A stretch of 64,000 bases of DNA from Termitomyces sp. T153 (Eukaryota > Basidiomycota > Agaricomycetes > Agaricales > Lyophyllaceae): assembly GCA_018296165.2 (NCBI GenBank), contig JACKQL020000067.1:62001-126000 (forward strand). Reading direction: 5' to 3'. How positions within the stretch are numbered: the first letter of the stretch is position 1; each line of letters starts with the position of its first letter. The notes beneath the pieces are model-generated. The model was not told where the DNA came from. It searched no databases and worked only from the letters and a program-made list of their open reading frames with translations. This document shows, piece by piece, positions 35,328 to 46,089 of the stretch. A program made the translations under genes and the position numbers.

Positions 35328-36392
35328 TGTCACAACCCACTTCTGGACCTCTGGGCCTCTCCCCCTTCAATCCCATCTCCCTAGAGTACCCACCAATGCT
35401 CCCTTGACCTACCCAACCTTTGTTTACCCATAGCACCTGCTGTGGCTAACTCCAAAGCTTTTCTGGCAAACCCCAATGACCTCCTGGCAAACCCTGACAT
35501 GTCTCCTGCAGGCCCCATTGTTTCCCCTTCTCCTTCCAAGAAGCCCCTGAGCCTCACTGACATCCCTCCTGACCCAGGCATATGTTGCTAGCTTGTCCCC
35601 TTGACCCACCTGACCATTCCAGAACTTCTTGACAACTACAGAGCAGGCCACATTCCCATCAGTTCCCATCAGAACATCAACACAGCCTGCCATTTGATTA
35701 GAACCAACACCCATCAACCTCACACAGCTCTGACAAGCTCCACTATCACACCCTCAATCCCTGGAGGAGGTCCAGTAGTTAGTATATAAGTCATAGAGTA
35801 ACATATGTTACACTAGTCTTGATATTACCTGTGGTTACTTGTTTTTTGTTACATTTCATCTCTGTTTCTGTCTCTCATCTCATGTCTTGTCAATCTATCT
35901 CTTTCTCATCTCTGTCTTGTCTTGACTCTGTCTTGTCTCATCTGTCTCTATTTCCTTTATTGTTGCCTAAGTTCCTTTTAGTCTTAATCCCATTACAAAC
36001 TCTGATCACATGATTATGACTTCCAAACATTCATAATTAACTCCAGACCTTGCTCTATACTTGGCCCTGGAATCCATCAATAGTAACTGATCCTGCATCA
36101 ATCTCCAGCCCCACTCTCATCACTTGCATAGCCTCTGCTTACCCCACAATCTGTATATTCACCTTCAGACTTATACCTGAGTCTTCTCTCTAGCCCAACC
36201 CTTCTTCATACCTTGTCTTAGACTTTCCTGGACCACCCTGGACTTGCTTGGACTGTCTCCTCTGACTTATTCTCACAAGTATCCAAAGTCCAGACTCCTC
36301 CAGAACACTAGGTTATAAGCACAGGACATTGCATTCACTTAGTAAGGACTTGCCCAGTTAAGCTGAGCCCCCATGGTCAGTGGAACGTGACA
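35328..36392 (+). repeat. Solo LTR
   Basis: 1065 bp, TGTCACAACC at the start and GTGACA at the end. TATATAAG at 35783-35790 is followed exactly 32 nt on by AGTCTTGATATTA (35815-35827). Flanking pentamers (AGTCA and TGTCT) do not match, so this copy may be a recombinant. Confidence 0.8.
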
Positions 36393-36785
36393 TGTCTTGC
36401 ATTCCTTCCACCATCTTCACTGCAGGTGAGCGCATTATTGCTCATTCACAGTGTCTCAGCAGTTTTAACAGTCTTTGCAGAATAGTGATTACTATCACTG
36501 TCTTTACTCAGTTTGATTACTTGCATCACTATTCTGCAAAGTAAGACCTGTTTTCACAGCAGCCAGTCAATGAGCTTTTAATTCATTACACCCTGCAAAT
36601 TCATATGAATGAGCTAATAAGGATTTATTCCAGATAGCACATATTGTTACCACAAACTTTAGTTGCTTATTTACACACTCTTTGCACACCCTCCCACCTC
36701 TCTCTATTTTATTCTTGGCCATCTTGTTCTTACAATTTCTTTTCGGTAATCTCTTTCTTGAATCTTTTTTAGTACCTAGTACTAG
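36393..36785. other. Unassigned CpG-poor sequence
   Basis: No coding family recognised. It may be leader or LTR sequence of the copia fragment that follows. Confidence 0.35.
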
Positions 36786-36905
36786 CCATAGCTACATCAC
36801 TGCCTCAAGAAAATTATAAAAGTAGTCGCTTGGGCAACTGATTCACACTATCTCCACAAATAGTCCCCCTCAATTAACATATCATTATATGAAGAGCTTC
36901 AGAGG
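36786..36905 (+). repeat. Direct repeat, copy 2
   Basis: Partner of 34989-35100 with scattered transitions and small indels. Confidence 0.7.
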
Positions 36906-36949
36906 CCCACAGTCAAAGCTGAGGCAGCTGTTTGTTGATCCTCCCATCA

Positions 36950-37480
36950 CTCCCCTACTCCAACTGATATCAATGCAGGCTTGGGTGCCATGAGTTACAC
37001 CACACCATGATGGTTCCTCCCCAAATTGTTCAAGTCATGGTGGGTACCTATTCACCTTGCTAATGATGCTACCATTTACTCTGTGGGGAAGGGGTCAGTA
37101 AGGCTTAAGCCATGGGAGAGAGATCAACATGGGAATTCACTTGATGATGTTGTTATCACCAATGTACTTTTTGTACACAAATTAGCAACCAAACTTCTGT
37201 CTATCACCACTCTGTCTATACATTATGGTGTCATTGTAACTTGTAATAGATGAAAAGTATCTTTCATTTTCAGCAGCAACTTGACATTTACTCCTACCAT
37301 ATACAAGATTCTCACCTCTTATGTAGATGCTAAGACTCTCATATCATCACCTACACATGCCATGAATGTAACTTGCATTGGCCCAACATCCTCTTCAAAG
37401 ATTGACAAGTCCCTGCTACATTGCAGATTATGTCACCTTGAAGCAGATCAATTGGATCAACTCATCAAGGAAGGGCTCAC
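36950..37480 (+). pseudogene. Ty1/copia pol fragment (protease to GAG-pre-integrase)
   Basis: Reads PIHLANDATIYSVGKGSVRL, VVITNVLFVHKLATKLLSIT and, after a stop, IDKSLLHCRLCHLEADQLDQ. These are the region after the copia protease and the HHCC-type GAG-pre-integrase segment. It breaks off at about 37480 where gypsy sequence begins, so this is a chimeric junction. Confidence 0.75.
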
Positions 37481-37484
37481 TGAG

Positions 37485-38075
37485 GACTCACAATTGTCTT
37501 ACACCCTTCATCCTGAGACAGAAGAACCTCAACACTCCCCTCCAGATGTACAAATACCAACTCTGGAGCCCCTGCCAAGCTCTCCAACACCTCCAAGGGT
37601 CTGCCATCATGGTCCCACCTGGGTGTGTCAAATGCCCTAATAGTACATGATGGCTCCCAGCCCATCTGCCAACTCCCTGTGCCTTGATGTAGAGATTGAG
37701 ACAACAGATACCCAGCAAGCCTGCAGAGTCACAGCTCTGCTGGATAGCAGAGCAATGGGACTGTTCTTGGACTTGGAGTTTGTCAAACACCACAGCCTGA
37801 CCATGCAGCCCCTCCCCAAGCCAATTCTGGTCTACAACATCAATAGAACACCTAATGAAGCAGGCACCATCAGCTCCATGGTTGACCTGGTCCTCCACTA
37901 TTGGAATCACACAGAGTGCACCATTTTTGCTATCACTAGCTTGGGTAGGCAGGACATGATCCTTGGGTTCACATGGCTCCATGAGCACAACCCCAAGGTG
38001 GATTGGACCAAGGGGGAGGTATCCATGAGTAGGTGCCCTTGGAGGTGCTCTGCCTGTGCTGCTGAGGATAGGAAA
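37485..38075 (+). pseudogene. Ty3/gypsy retropepsin-region fragment
   Basis: An open stretch with SLCLDVEIETTDTQQACRVT, ALLDSRAMGLFLDLEFVKHH and DMILGFTWLHEHNPKVDWTK, the aspartic-protease-like domain between gag and RT in basidiomycete gypsy elements. The usual catalytic DSG appears as DSR. Similar fragments are at 52745 and 61183. Confidence 0.75.
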
Positions 38076-38089
38076 AAACACCTCATACC

Positions 38090-38470
38090 TCACTTCCCTG
38101 CATATGTGAACCATTTTTGCAAGGAAAGCAACACCTCATTTTGATGTTTGGCAAGCCCTTTTCAAGGCATTGGATGGCAACCAGTCCAAGTGGAAACCTA
38201 CTCTGTCATTTGGTTGGAACAAGTTATGGTATGCAAGCACATGGAATGCTTACCTCACTATGAGCCACAGGAACACACCCCCTCTTCCCTGCCAAAATTT
38301 TAGAAGCCACTTACCTCCAACCTTGCCAAACTCAGTTCTTTCTTCTACCAACCTGATTGCCAGATGTGGTATCAACCTCCAGCAACAAGTCTTTAGTGCC
38401 TAACACCAAGCTGCCCTTTGCTTTGATAAAGAACATGTGCTACAATACACAATTATGACTTCAAGTGTGG
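38090..38470 (+). pseudogene. Gypsy integrase-region fragment
   Basis: HFDVWQALFKALDGNQSKW resembles HFDVCQALFKVVDGDQSR in the integrase of the element at 57.3 kb, so this is a scrap from the same lineage. It is not contiguous with the preceding protease fragment. Stops follow. Confidence 0.55.
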
Positions 38471-39170
38471 CGACCTAGTAATCATGCACAATACTTGAAT
38501 TGAAGTTACACAACTTGAAGATCATAAGTGAAGTCAGTGATGTCATGACCAAACTTGTAAGAACTTGATGGAATGTTATTGGTAGATATCTTGTCATGTA
38601 GGACATCAAAAAAAGTATGCAGTGGTAGAATTACTAGATTGAGATTCCATGTCTTTTTGTCCTCATGATGTCATAACATGTAAACCACTGCATAAATGGA
38701 CCTCCCAAAGCCTGCACATCATAAGTGCAGCAAATGCCATCTGACATTACCAATTAACGCGTCGCACTTCAATCTGACGGGTTTGGAAAAACCTGTTAAT
38801 CTTGCTTAAAGTAACAGTCGTTGTCTGGAAATTGGATGAAGTAATTGCAAGTTCGGTCGTGACGTCACTGATTTCGTTGATGACGTTTGAGTTTATGCAA
38901 AAACGGGGAAGAAATGCAGAACTACGTGGGAAAAAGAGCAGCCAAAGTCGGAGAAACAATAAACACACAATATGATGGGATACACACAGCAGGAAGTAGC
39001 GTAAATTTAACGGTGTGTTACAACTTGGTAACTATTAGTTGGTGATTTCCGGCAATCTCCGAAAGTCACATGCTTGCGAAGCATCCTGGTGAATAAAGTA
39101 GTTTCCGCTACCTGTGCAGCGCAGAATTTCGACTTTCAATCAGATTCACTCTTTAAGAAGTATCGCCAAT
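38471..39170. other. Transposon edge and PEBP gene upstream region
   Basis: CpG-poor repeat sequence ends near 38750. From there to the next start codon composition is host-like. No gene is supported. The last 200 bases should hold the promoter of the PEBP-like gene. Confidence 0.5.
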
Positions 39171-40331
39171 ATGATCCCTCTTACTATCCTTGCATACCTT
39201 ACACTCGTTCCCTTTACTTTGGGCCAAGCCAACGTCCAAGTCGCGGCTATTGAAGCTCATTTCAAGCAGTCTCAGATTGTCCCTCAGCTTCTAACATCGT
39301 TCAATCCGAGTGCCCTCCTCGCTGTCAACTTTGCCGGTGAGTTATCGTTATCCTTCGTTGTATGAAAGGATTTTCGTTTCTAACTCTGGGCCTTATTGAT
39401 TGTAGGCGTCGGTGACATCACTCCCGGCCAGCTTTTGACTAAAGAACGTGAGTTGTCTGGCGTTATAAGTGTTAACGGACTTCTAGACAACTACCACAGA
39501 GTCGGCGCCTACTCCTATGGTCACTGTATCTGCTGCCAACTCGAGCGTTCAATTGAGTGGAAAGTACACTCTTACTATGGTCGATGCCGACGTGGTCGGT
39601 AGTGATTTATCGAAGGGTGTGAATCACCACTGGCTCGTAAATGGCGTCGAGATCACTGGTGTGTCTATAGTTTTAGATTTCTTCTTATCTCACGCTTTTA
39701 CAGATGGCAAGGTTTCCAACGCTTCCGCTACCTCCATCGTTAGCTATGCTGGACCCGGACCTGCAGTTGGTAGTGGCCCCCATAGGTCTGCTTTCTGTTT
39801 GACTTTAGAGAACTTCTATTGATAAAACGTACTTATTAGATACGTAATCATTCTCTATGCCCAACCTGACACATTCAAACCGCCCGCCGACCTCTCCCAA
39901 CCTACTGGTGTTGGCCTTTTCGACCTCAATGGATATGTTAAGGTTTGCGCTGTTCTATGTAGATTCAAAAGTTTTTCCTCACAACCTTGAATTGAATCTT
40001 CACAGAACAGTGGTCTAGGCGCACTGATGGCGGTACGTCGCTCCCATTCCATACCAATATTTATTGTGTCTGATCAAGACGCCTGCAGGCCAGTTACATA
40101 ACCGTTGAGGAAGGAACTGTCACTACTTCCATCCCTGCCACATCATCGATAATTAGTTCTACTCTCGTTGCTGCTGCACCTACCAGTTCTGGTCAAGTTG
40201 GTGATGCCAGTGGCACCTTGACCACTGGTGCTGCTAGCCCAACCAAAAGCAACAGCGCTACTTCTGTAGCTAGTTCTTCTCCCCTTGCGCTTCTGTTTAC
40301 TAGTCTTGTCGTGGTCATGGTTGGTGCATAA
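39171..40331 (+). CDS. Secreted, probably GPI-anchored PEBP-like protein
   Basis: Seven exons: 39171-39336, 39406-39447, 39500-39658, 39704-39785, 39840-39942, 40006-40032 and 40089-40331, giving 273 residues. Residues 1-18 are a signal peptide (MIPLTILAYLTLVPFTLGQA). The body matches the phosphatidylethanolamine-binding protein fold: a DPDAPS-like turn (TMVDADVVGSD), HHWLVNG, and the GPHRYVIILYAQP block that lines the ligand pocket. The last 80 residues are Ser/Thr-rich and end in a hydrophobic tail (PLALLFTSLVVVMVGA), the usual GPI signal. PEBP proteins bind lipids or inhibit carboxypeptidase Y. In basidiomycetes many are extracellular and their role is unclear. Expected location is the cell surface or wall. 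Confidence 0.88.
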
Positions 40332-40512
40332 TATCTCTTGTTATCGAATCTGATCTTACTCTCGCATATTTATTTGGATGAGTGGTTCGATGGAGTCAAC
40401 ATTGATTATATTTTTTCTCCAAAATTGCATAGAGTGAAAAGAGAGAACAAGTATATGCAAAAAGAAGTTCAAAGAACAGGATTAAATTCATACAAAAATA
40501 TCAAGTCCGGGA

Positions 40513-43369
40513 TCAACTCCCGTAGCGTTCACGGGCCTGCAAACAGCTTTGCTCAGTATCTTCCTGATCGTGTGTTTGACCCTGTCTTTTCACTTACCGC
40601 GTCCTGTGCCATATGAACGTAACCAGAGTATCCGTCGGCGTATTTACCGACTTCTTTGCCTTTGCTGGCTCCCAAACCAGCTCCTTGTGCATAGATGGCG
40701 GTTTGGCTAGAAGGCGCAAGTCAGTAAGACATCGATATTGGACATCTAATACGACAAACATAGGTTCCACTCTGCCTTCACCAGAAGTTCCGAGCCCGGT
40801 ACCTTCAGTCCAACCCATCATCTTCAAAAGTTTATTACCGACATTGTTAGTATCTTTGCCTGGTTCGATAGCAGGAGGCGATGGTGGTGGCGGGGGACCC
40901 TCTGACTTTTTCTGTTTCAGATTCGTCGACTCCTTTTCCGGTAAAGGAACATCGGGCTGGTTAAAAAGCACTCGGCGCTCCGAGGCACGATCCCGGTATT
41001 TCGGCTGCTCTTCGGTCTTCCGTGCGGCCGTTTTCTGTCGGGCGACTTCACGAAGATTTGTATCCTTGAAATTTTTCTGTTCAGACAGAAGAACAAAGTC
41101 ACAGGTCGGACAAAAAGAACAAAAGACAACGTTAGCCCATAGAACTTCAGAAGGTACACAGTATTGAAGTTGCGAGCCTTATGCAGATCTGATTCCTTAT
41201 TGTGACGTTTCAGCTGATCGAGAGACTTGAATTGCCGTGAGCAAAGCAAGCATGTTAATCCCGCGATGTCGGAGAATTCGAATTCTGCTTCCGTGACAGT
41301 TGCGGAGATGGTGGCGCCAGTCTTGTTCGGAGTCAATGAAGACGTCGCACGAGGAATAGCCTGGATACAGTGTATTAAGTGTAAGAGCAATATAGCCTGA
41401 TGCGCCATGGCGAGAAATCCAAGAAAAGGTGATCACCAGAGTAGCTGAAGGAGCGTTTTGACCGCTCATATCCTGCGTGAGCTCTTCTTGCACTTGATTC
41501 CATTTGTTTATGTTACTGGCAGTCTGGAGAACACCGAGAATGAGCGACATCGTTCCTAACACATGCCCTTTGACAAATTCTTGCGTGCAATGGATACAGT
41601 ACCTTCTTGCTCGCAATTAATGGAGGAACCTTTTTGGCAGCGGCAACTACATGTATACATGTGGGCCAAACCCTGTCGTATGTATTGTGTCAGCTCACCT
41701 TTATTTGTTGATGAGTTGGAGTCTCCGGCCTCCTCTTTTTCTTCGCCCGCGCCACCTTCGTCCATTGAGAAACCCACAACAGGAGCTTTGACTAGAATGA
41801 TGTCAATTTCGTAGAGCGTCCAGAGTCCTGTTTACTTACCAGTAGTCGCTTTCGTCGGTCCTTTACTAAAGCTCAGAGTCACAGGTTTGTCAGAGACGGG
41901 GAGTTCTGACGGTGCTGCAGGTGCAGGTCGAGCATCGACTTCACCTAAGTAACGTTAGAATCAATTGCCAAGACTGGAATGTTGTTTACTCTTTTTCTTC
42001 TTCTCCTTTCTTTTCTCCGCAAGCTGGGTTGTTTGAACGGGTTCGTCAACTTTGAATTCCAGGACGGCTACAGTCGAATTCTCATCCCAATATCGCACCC
42101 ATGAATCTGAAACGCCGCCCAGACTCACGGACGAGGGAAGGCAAGCATCATCACGTTGGAGAAAATCAGTAACAGGCTGAAATGAGTAGGGATGAGCAAA
42201 CGATGCAGCTACGGGTCGGTCGGAGATCCGGAATCCAGCAGGATGGATAGCTGGTGACATAGTGGCGGCAAGAACGGCGGAAGCCGACTGTAGACAAAGT
42301 TAGAACAAACGACTTTCAAATCAGCATGTACTGTACCGGGACATCGACGAATTCAACAAAAGCAAAACCAAAGCTCGCCATAGTGACTTTGTCTTTGATG
42401 AGAATGATCCGCTTCATGCCCTTCGCTCCCTGCATTGTGGGACCAGAGGAGTAGAGCATAGCCTGATAAATAGCCTGTGGTCCGGACAGTGGGTCGAGTC
42501 CCCTGAAAAGGAGAACCGGGCCTTGCGTATTACCGATGTCTCGAGTCCCATCATTTAGATTGCCACGGTTGAATCGACCCCTGTCGTGAGGAGAGGCGCT
42601 TTGCGAGTAGTCGATCTTGACCCTGCGTCCATTATGCGGTGTTCCGGTCTCGAGTGCCTTATAATACGCAGTCGTTGCTGACGCGCCATGTGACGCGGGA
42701 GGTGGAACTTGTATAAAGGGAAACAAGGGGTCAACAAATGCTCGAGCGTGCTCAGTGGTAGTGAATTGGGCAAAACCGAAGCCTTTAGAGGAACCTTGAT
42801 CCAACGGCGAAGAACGTCAATGTATGTGCGGACACAAATACAAATATGCAAGTGCCTGATGATTTGTCTCGTATTATGGTGACCGTCTCAATGCTACATC
42901 CATTAGCCGTAAGGTATGATTGAAGCTGGTGGTATGGTATGGGTGGTGAGAATTGGCTAGATGCGGGGAAAAATTGCACTGACGTCGGCCTCGGTGAAGT
43001 CGGGGTCTAAACCGAGGAATATGACATGAGGGCTCGGCTCAGATGGCACCAGGCGTTTTTTGTTGCGTTGGTGGCGGTCATCTTGACCGTAGTCCTGGGA
43101 CTGATCTGCACTCTGCTGGTTTCGATCATGGACATACGTATCGTATGCCTGGCTAGTATCATAGGCTTGAAATCCCTGTGAATGAGAAATTGAGCTAGAA
43201 GTCACGCTATGGGGCTCATAAACCCGACCCCGTAATTGGTCTTCCGTCTTTTGCCATCTCCATAGTGGTCGTCTTCTCTTGGGCGCACATTGGGCCGAGA
43301 GTCGTAGGCGCCCCAGGAGGGATCTTGCCAGGTATCCTTGCCCTGGTCCCATTCCCTGTTGTAGGGCAT
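40513..43369 (-). CDS. RNA-binding splicing factor, RBM5/RBM10-like
   Basis: Thirteen exons: 43369-43229, 43175-42984, 42925-42856, 42794-42337, 42287-41990, 41944-41840, 41791-41699, 41646-41603, 41523-41437, 41360-41160, 41076-40760, 40706-40598 and 40536-40513. They total 2139 nt and 712 residues. Domains: polar N terminus (MPYNREWDQGKD), RRM1 (HVIFLGLDPDFTEAD, SSKGFGFAQF), RRM2 (PVLLFRGLDPLSG, FGFAFVEF), a C2H2 finger (LTCLLCSRQFKSLDQLKRHN then H), the KYRDRASERRVLFNQPDVP block, and a G-patch (NKLLKMMGWTEGTGLG) before the tail AQDAARERYGS. This is the order of human RBM5/10 minus the RanBP2 finger and with no obvious OCRE repeat. Likely role is 3' splice-site choice in the nucleus. Intron 3 appears to use a GC donor. 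Confidence 0.92.
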
Positions 43370-43448
43370 GTTGAATGATGATGGTCAAAAGCAAAGCAAT
43401 TCGACAAACAAGATACAAACATCGGAAACCTCTGTCTTCAAATCCACC
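43370..43448. promoter_or_regulatory. 79-bp bidirectional promoter
   Basis: Lies between the start codons of the RBM5/10-like gene (minus) and the NDUFB4-like gene (plus). Both leaders and core promoters must overlap here or extend into the neighbouring coding sequence. No TATA box seen. Confidence 0.5.
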
Positions 43449-43904
43449 ATGGGCGAACATCACTGTAAGCAGCTCTATGCTTTCCTCACCTTTATCTGAT
43501 CCATTTGCTACCCTTAATACAGCCCAACTCAAGGTATGGATGTGTTGTTCCACTGTAGTCCACATTCCTAAAGGTTCCGTTCACCCGTAGGTGCCAGACC
43601 CTGCCATTGAGAGGTACAATGCTATGGTACACTTCTATTCTTTCCTGCCTCTCTCGCTGTTTCTGAAATGATGTAGCGCGAGAAAGCATACCTTAATTTC
43701 CGGTGGACAAGAAAAACGACTAGGACTGCAATCTTCGGCGTCATCGTCTTCCCTGCCATTGCTTATTACTTCTCCAGTGAATACACAGTATGCAGCCCTC
43801 TTATCCATGTCAAGGAAACCATCTGACGGTCGCGACAGCAAAAATTCGACTGGCTATCAAGGAAAGGACAACCCCTGATTCCCTCAGACACGAAACCTGA
43901 ATAG
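43449..43904 (+). CDS. Complex I accessory subunit, NDUFB4/B15-like
   Basis: Five exons: 43449-43464, 43523-43533, 43591-43626, 43677-43787 and 43839-43904 (16, 11, 36, 111 and 66 nt), encoding 79 residues. The protein starts MGEHHSQLKVPDPAIERYNA. It has the family block FRWTRKTTRTAIFG followed by one membrane helix (AIFGVIVFPAIAYYF), and ends with FDWLSRKGQPL. This pattern of DPAIE, FRWTPRT and a single helix is that of the B15 subunit of mitochondrial NADH:ubiquinone oxidoreductase, a membrane-arm component of the inner membrane. All introns are GT-AG and 50-58 bases. The frame closes perfectly. It is convergent with COQ7, whose product acts on the same quinone pool. Confidence 0.9.
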
Positions 43905-43997
43905 ATGGTATATATATATGATTTGTTGTATCATCTTGACATTGAGATAATATGGAGTGTTTTGCCTGCTCAAATTCAGAATTGACCACTATCAAGC

Positions 43998-44786
43998 CTA
44001 CATTCGCTTGCACAATTCTATCGCAACCTTACAGCCTGCTCCGATGACACTACTGAGTAGAGCGTGTGCTGGAGCCTGTTGCGAAAAGTTCTCCACGGCA
44101 GTGTCTAAATGCTCCAACTCATCGTCCCTAAACTCTTTGACAACTTCCTTCAACAGTGGAACGCTTGGATGATCATGTGGCAAGGATTCCATCTCCACAA
44201 GTTGGCTATTATTTTGTAATGCATAAGATTACACAAGTTGAGAGATTTGAAAAGTCATGACTTACTCGTCGTAGTGTTCACCAATGACAGTTTCAACAGC
44301 CTCGGTGCATGCCATTGCTGCCTCTTTTCCCATGAGGGCAGTTACTGCGCCGAGTCCGAAACCTGCTACTTTTGCAACTTCTGTCAAAATAGTCGGTCTG
44401 ATGCGGTGCTGCAACTGCAGCTTGTCCATGACCAACAAATGTTTCTTCTCTTGGTCCCACATTTCCTGAATATTGTTTCCATAAGAAGTGGCACGCCCAG
44501 AAGGGTCACTCACCTGTAATAACGGTCTTGTGCGCCTATCATGCCCCAGAATAAACATTTGTCCCATATATATGTAGTTGGCTGCGACCTCCCCAGCTTG
44601 GTCAACGCGGAGAGCACTGTCAAGTGACGCCTTTTGCTGTGGAGTGAGATCTTGAGGGGTCGTCGTTACGGCCGGACGCGTAGCATACTGAGGGTCTGTG
44701 TACATGCGAGACGCAAGATTGGAGTTAAGCCTCTTCAAAGATATAATGATAGCATTTCGAGGAGCGAGGCGAGCTACTGAGAGCAT
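43998..44786 (-). CDS. COQ7: COQ7, demethoxyubiquinone hydroxylase
   Basis: Three exons: 44786-44514, 44465-44266 and 44205-43998, giving 226 residues. A di-iron enzyme of the mitochondrial inner-membrane face that makes the penultimate step of ubiquinone synthesis, hydroxylating demethoxyubiquinone. Residues 1-30 are basic and hydroxylated-residue-rich, as in a mitochondrial targeting peptide ([20 protein letters not shown]). Iron ligands are visible as E in [16 protein letters not shown] and H in [14 protein letters not shown] in the ETVIGEHY repeat, and E and H in [10 protein letters not shown]. The length fits the family with transit peptide. Both introns are canonical GT-AG of about 50-60 bases. 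Confidence 0.95.
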
Positions 44787-44976
44787 CGACGCCGGAAGCA
44801 GGTGTTTTGACGCGGCGTGCGAGCCATCGTAATGGTCATGTGTCCCTTTTCACTCTGACAACCACCGAGGAACTTGAGCTTGATCTTTTCCAAGATGCCT
44901 TCGTATGCAAATCGCCTATCGAGTTGAAAAGACGCACTAACCTTGGTCCAGCTTTACTCCAGTGGACGTTGTGGAC
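44787..44976. promoter_or_regulatory. Intergenic promoter region between divergent genes
   Basis: 190 bases between the COQ7 start (minus) and the PGG-repeat gene (plus). No distinctive element identified. Confidence 0.4.
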
Positions 44977-45919
44977 ATGTCCACAGAAAAAGGATGGGCA
45001 GCCGATCTCGGTACGTGGTCAAGCTCTTCGATGATCGTGGAAAATTCGTTCATTTTCTGTAGGCATGCTCGACTGGGATTCTACGAATATTGTCTTCACG
45101 AAGCGTTCCTTGATAGAATTCTTAAAGTGAAGATTTTACGCGTCCTACGCGACGCGCCATAGATTAAATCATGATGCTTAGGTACACTGGTACTACTGTT
45201 GACACTAACTTCAACAATATTGCCAAACTCCCGCGTTCGTAGACTCGGCTCCTCTGACTTGAAATAGCTGTCAACTTTGAGGACCTGTAGGCTACGCAAC
45301 GTTTGGCAAAATTTCCGAAGAAGCGCTCGCCAATTCATCTACTACCGAAACCACTGGTTAGCACGCTAATTCTATTCGCCGAGCTTGGTCTAATTTGCTT
45401 GACCAGAGAATGACCTGAAATCAACACGTTCCACGCGTACCGCCCCTAGTTCCAGCATCGGTGATTTACTCGGAGATCACATAGAAGATGATGCTTTGGC
45501 TTCAGCGCCGCCCAAGGAAGCCGATCCGGTGTGACTTTCAAGTACCTTCTGTTTTGTATCATCTTAACCATTTGCGTAGGTTGCGGCTAATGAAGGGGGC
45601 GAGTCTGGGTTCAAGCCTAGCAGGTTTGTTATATCAATTCTACCGTCCATCTTGTATCAAGTAAATGTTTGAACAGGCGGGTGCGCACTACCCCTGGAGG
45701 CCCCAGTAGTATCGGAAACCTTTGGGATACATCAGAGGCCGAGCAATTCAAACCAACTCGAAGGTACCAGCGCTAATTCTCGACGTTTCATTTCTCTTCC
45801 TAACCCAATCCGCAGGGTTAGACAAGGCCCCGGAGGACAAGACAACATCAACGACGTATGCACAGCTGAAACCACATCCGTATTGTTTCCACTAATGATT
45901 GATGTTATAGATCCTGTAA
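44977..45919 (+). CDS. Small protein with SPIRAL1-like PGG repeats
   Basis: Nine exons: 44977-45010, 45063-45126, 45182-45234, 45291-45356, 45407-45528, 45580-45623, 45677-45763, 45816-45855 and 45911-45919, giving 172 residues with a closed frame. The N terminus reads MSTEKGWAADLGMLDWDSTN. Three related motifs follow in the C-terminal half: STRTAPSSSIGDLLGD, RRVRTTPGGPSSIGNLWD and RRVRQGPGGQDNINDIL, the last ending the protein. Repeated R-x-x-PGG-x-SS motifs recall plant SPIRAL1 and animal HN1/Jupiter microtubule-associated proteins, but that link is my inference from motif shape. The final exon carries only three codons including the stop. Function otherwise unknown. Confidence 0.8.
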
Positions 45920-46082
45920 CGGGAGCAAAACAGAAAGGAAATTGTGCATACATACTTCATTATGCTCCCAATTATATCACTTAGCCTGGAAATATATTAA
46001 ATTGTGAGCACTAAGAATGGTATTGTATTACTTCGATGCATGGAACAAAGTATCCTAGAAAGTAATAACATGAAAGAATCAG
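45920..46082. other. 3' flank of the PGG-repeat gene
   Basis: AT-rich sequence between the last exon and the tRNA. No further gene. Confidence 0.5.
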
Positions 46083-46089
46083 AAAAAAC
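46083..46089 (-). terminator. RNA polymerase III terminator
   Basis: A run of six T on the minus strand begins one base after the tRNA discriminator. Confidence 0.75.

Noticed and set aside
35323..36397. CATGT direct repeat as target-site duplication of the solo LTR at 35328
   Set aside because: It overlaps the LTR termini rather than flanking them; with TGTCA/TGACA ends fixed by the other copies, the true flanks (AGTCA and TGTCT) do not match.
38747..38968. Minus-strand 73-codon hydrophobic frame upstream of the PEBP gene
   Set aside because: No family resemblance. It lies in the transition from transposon to host sequence and is probably chance.
40594..41167. Plus-strand frames opposite the RBM5/10-like gene
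   Set aside because: Shadows of the minus-strand G-patch exons, which are supported by splice sites and motifs.
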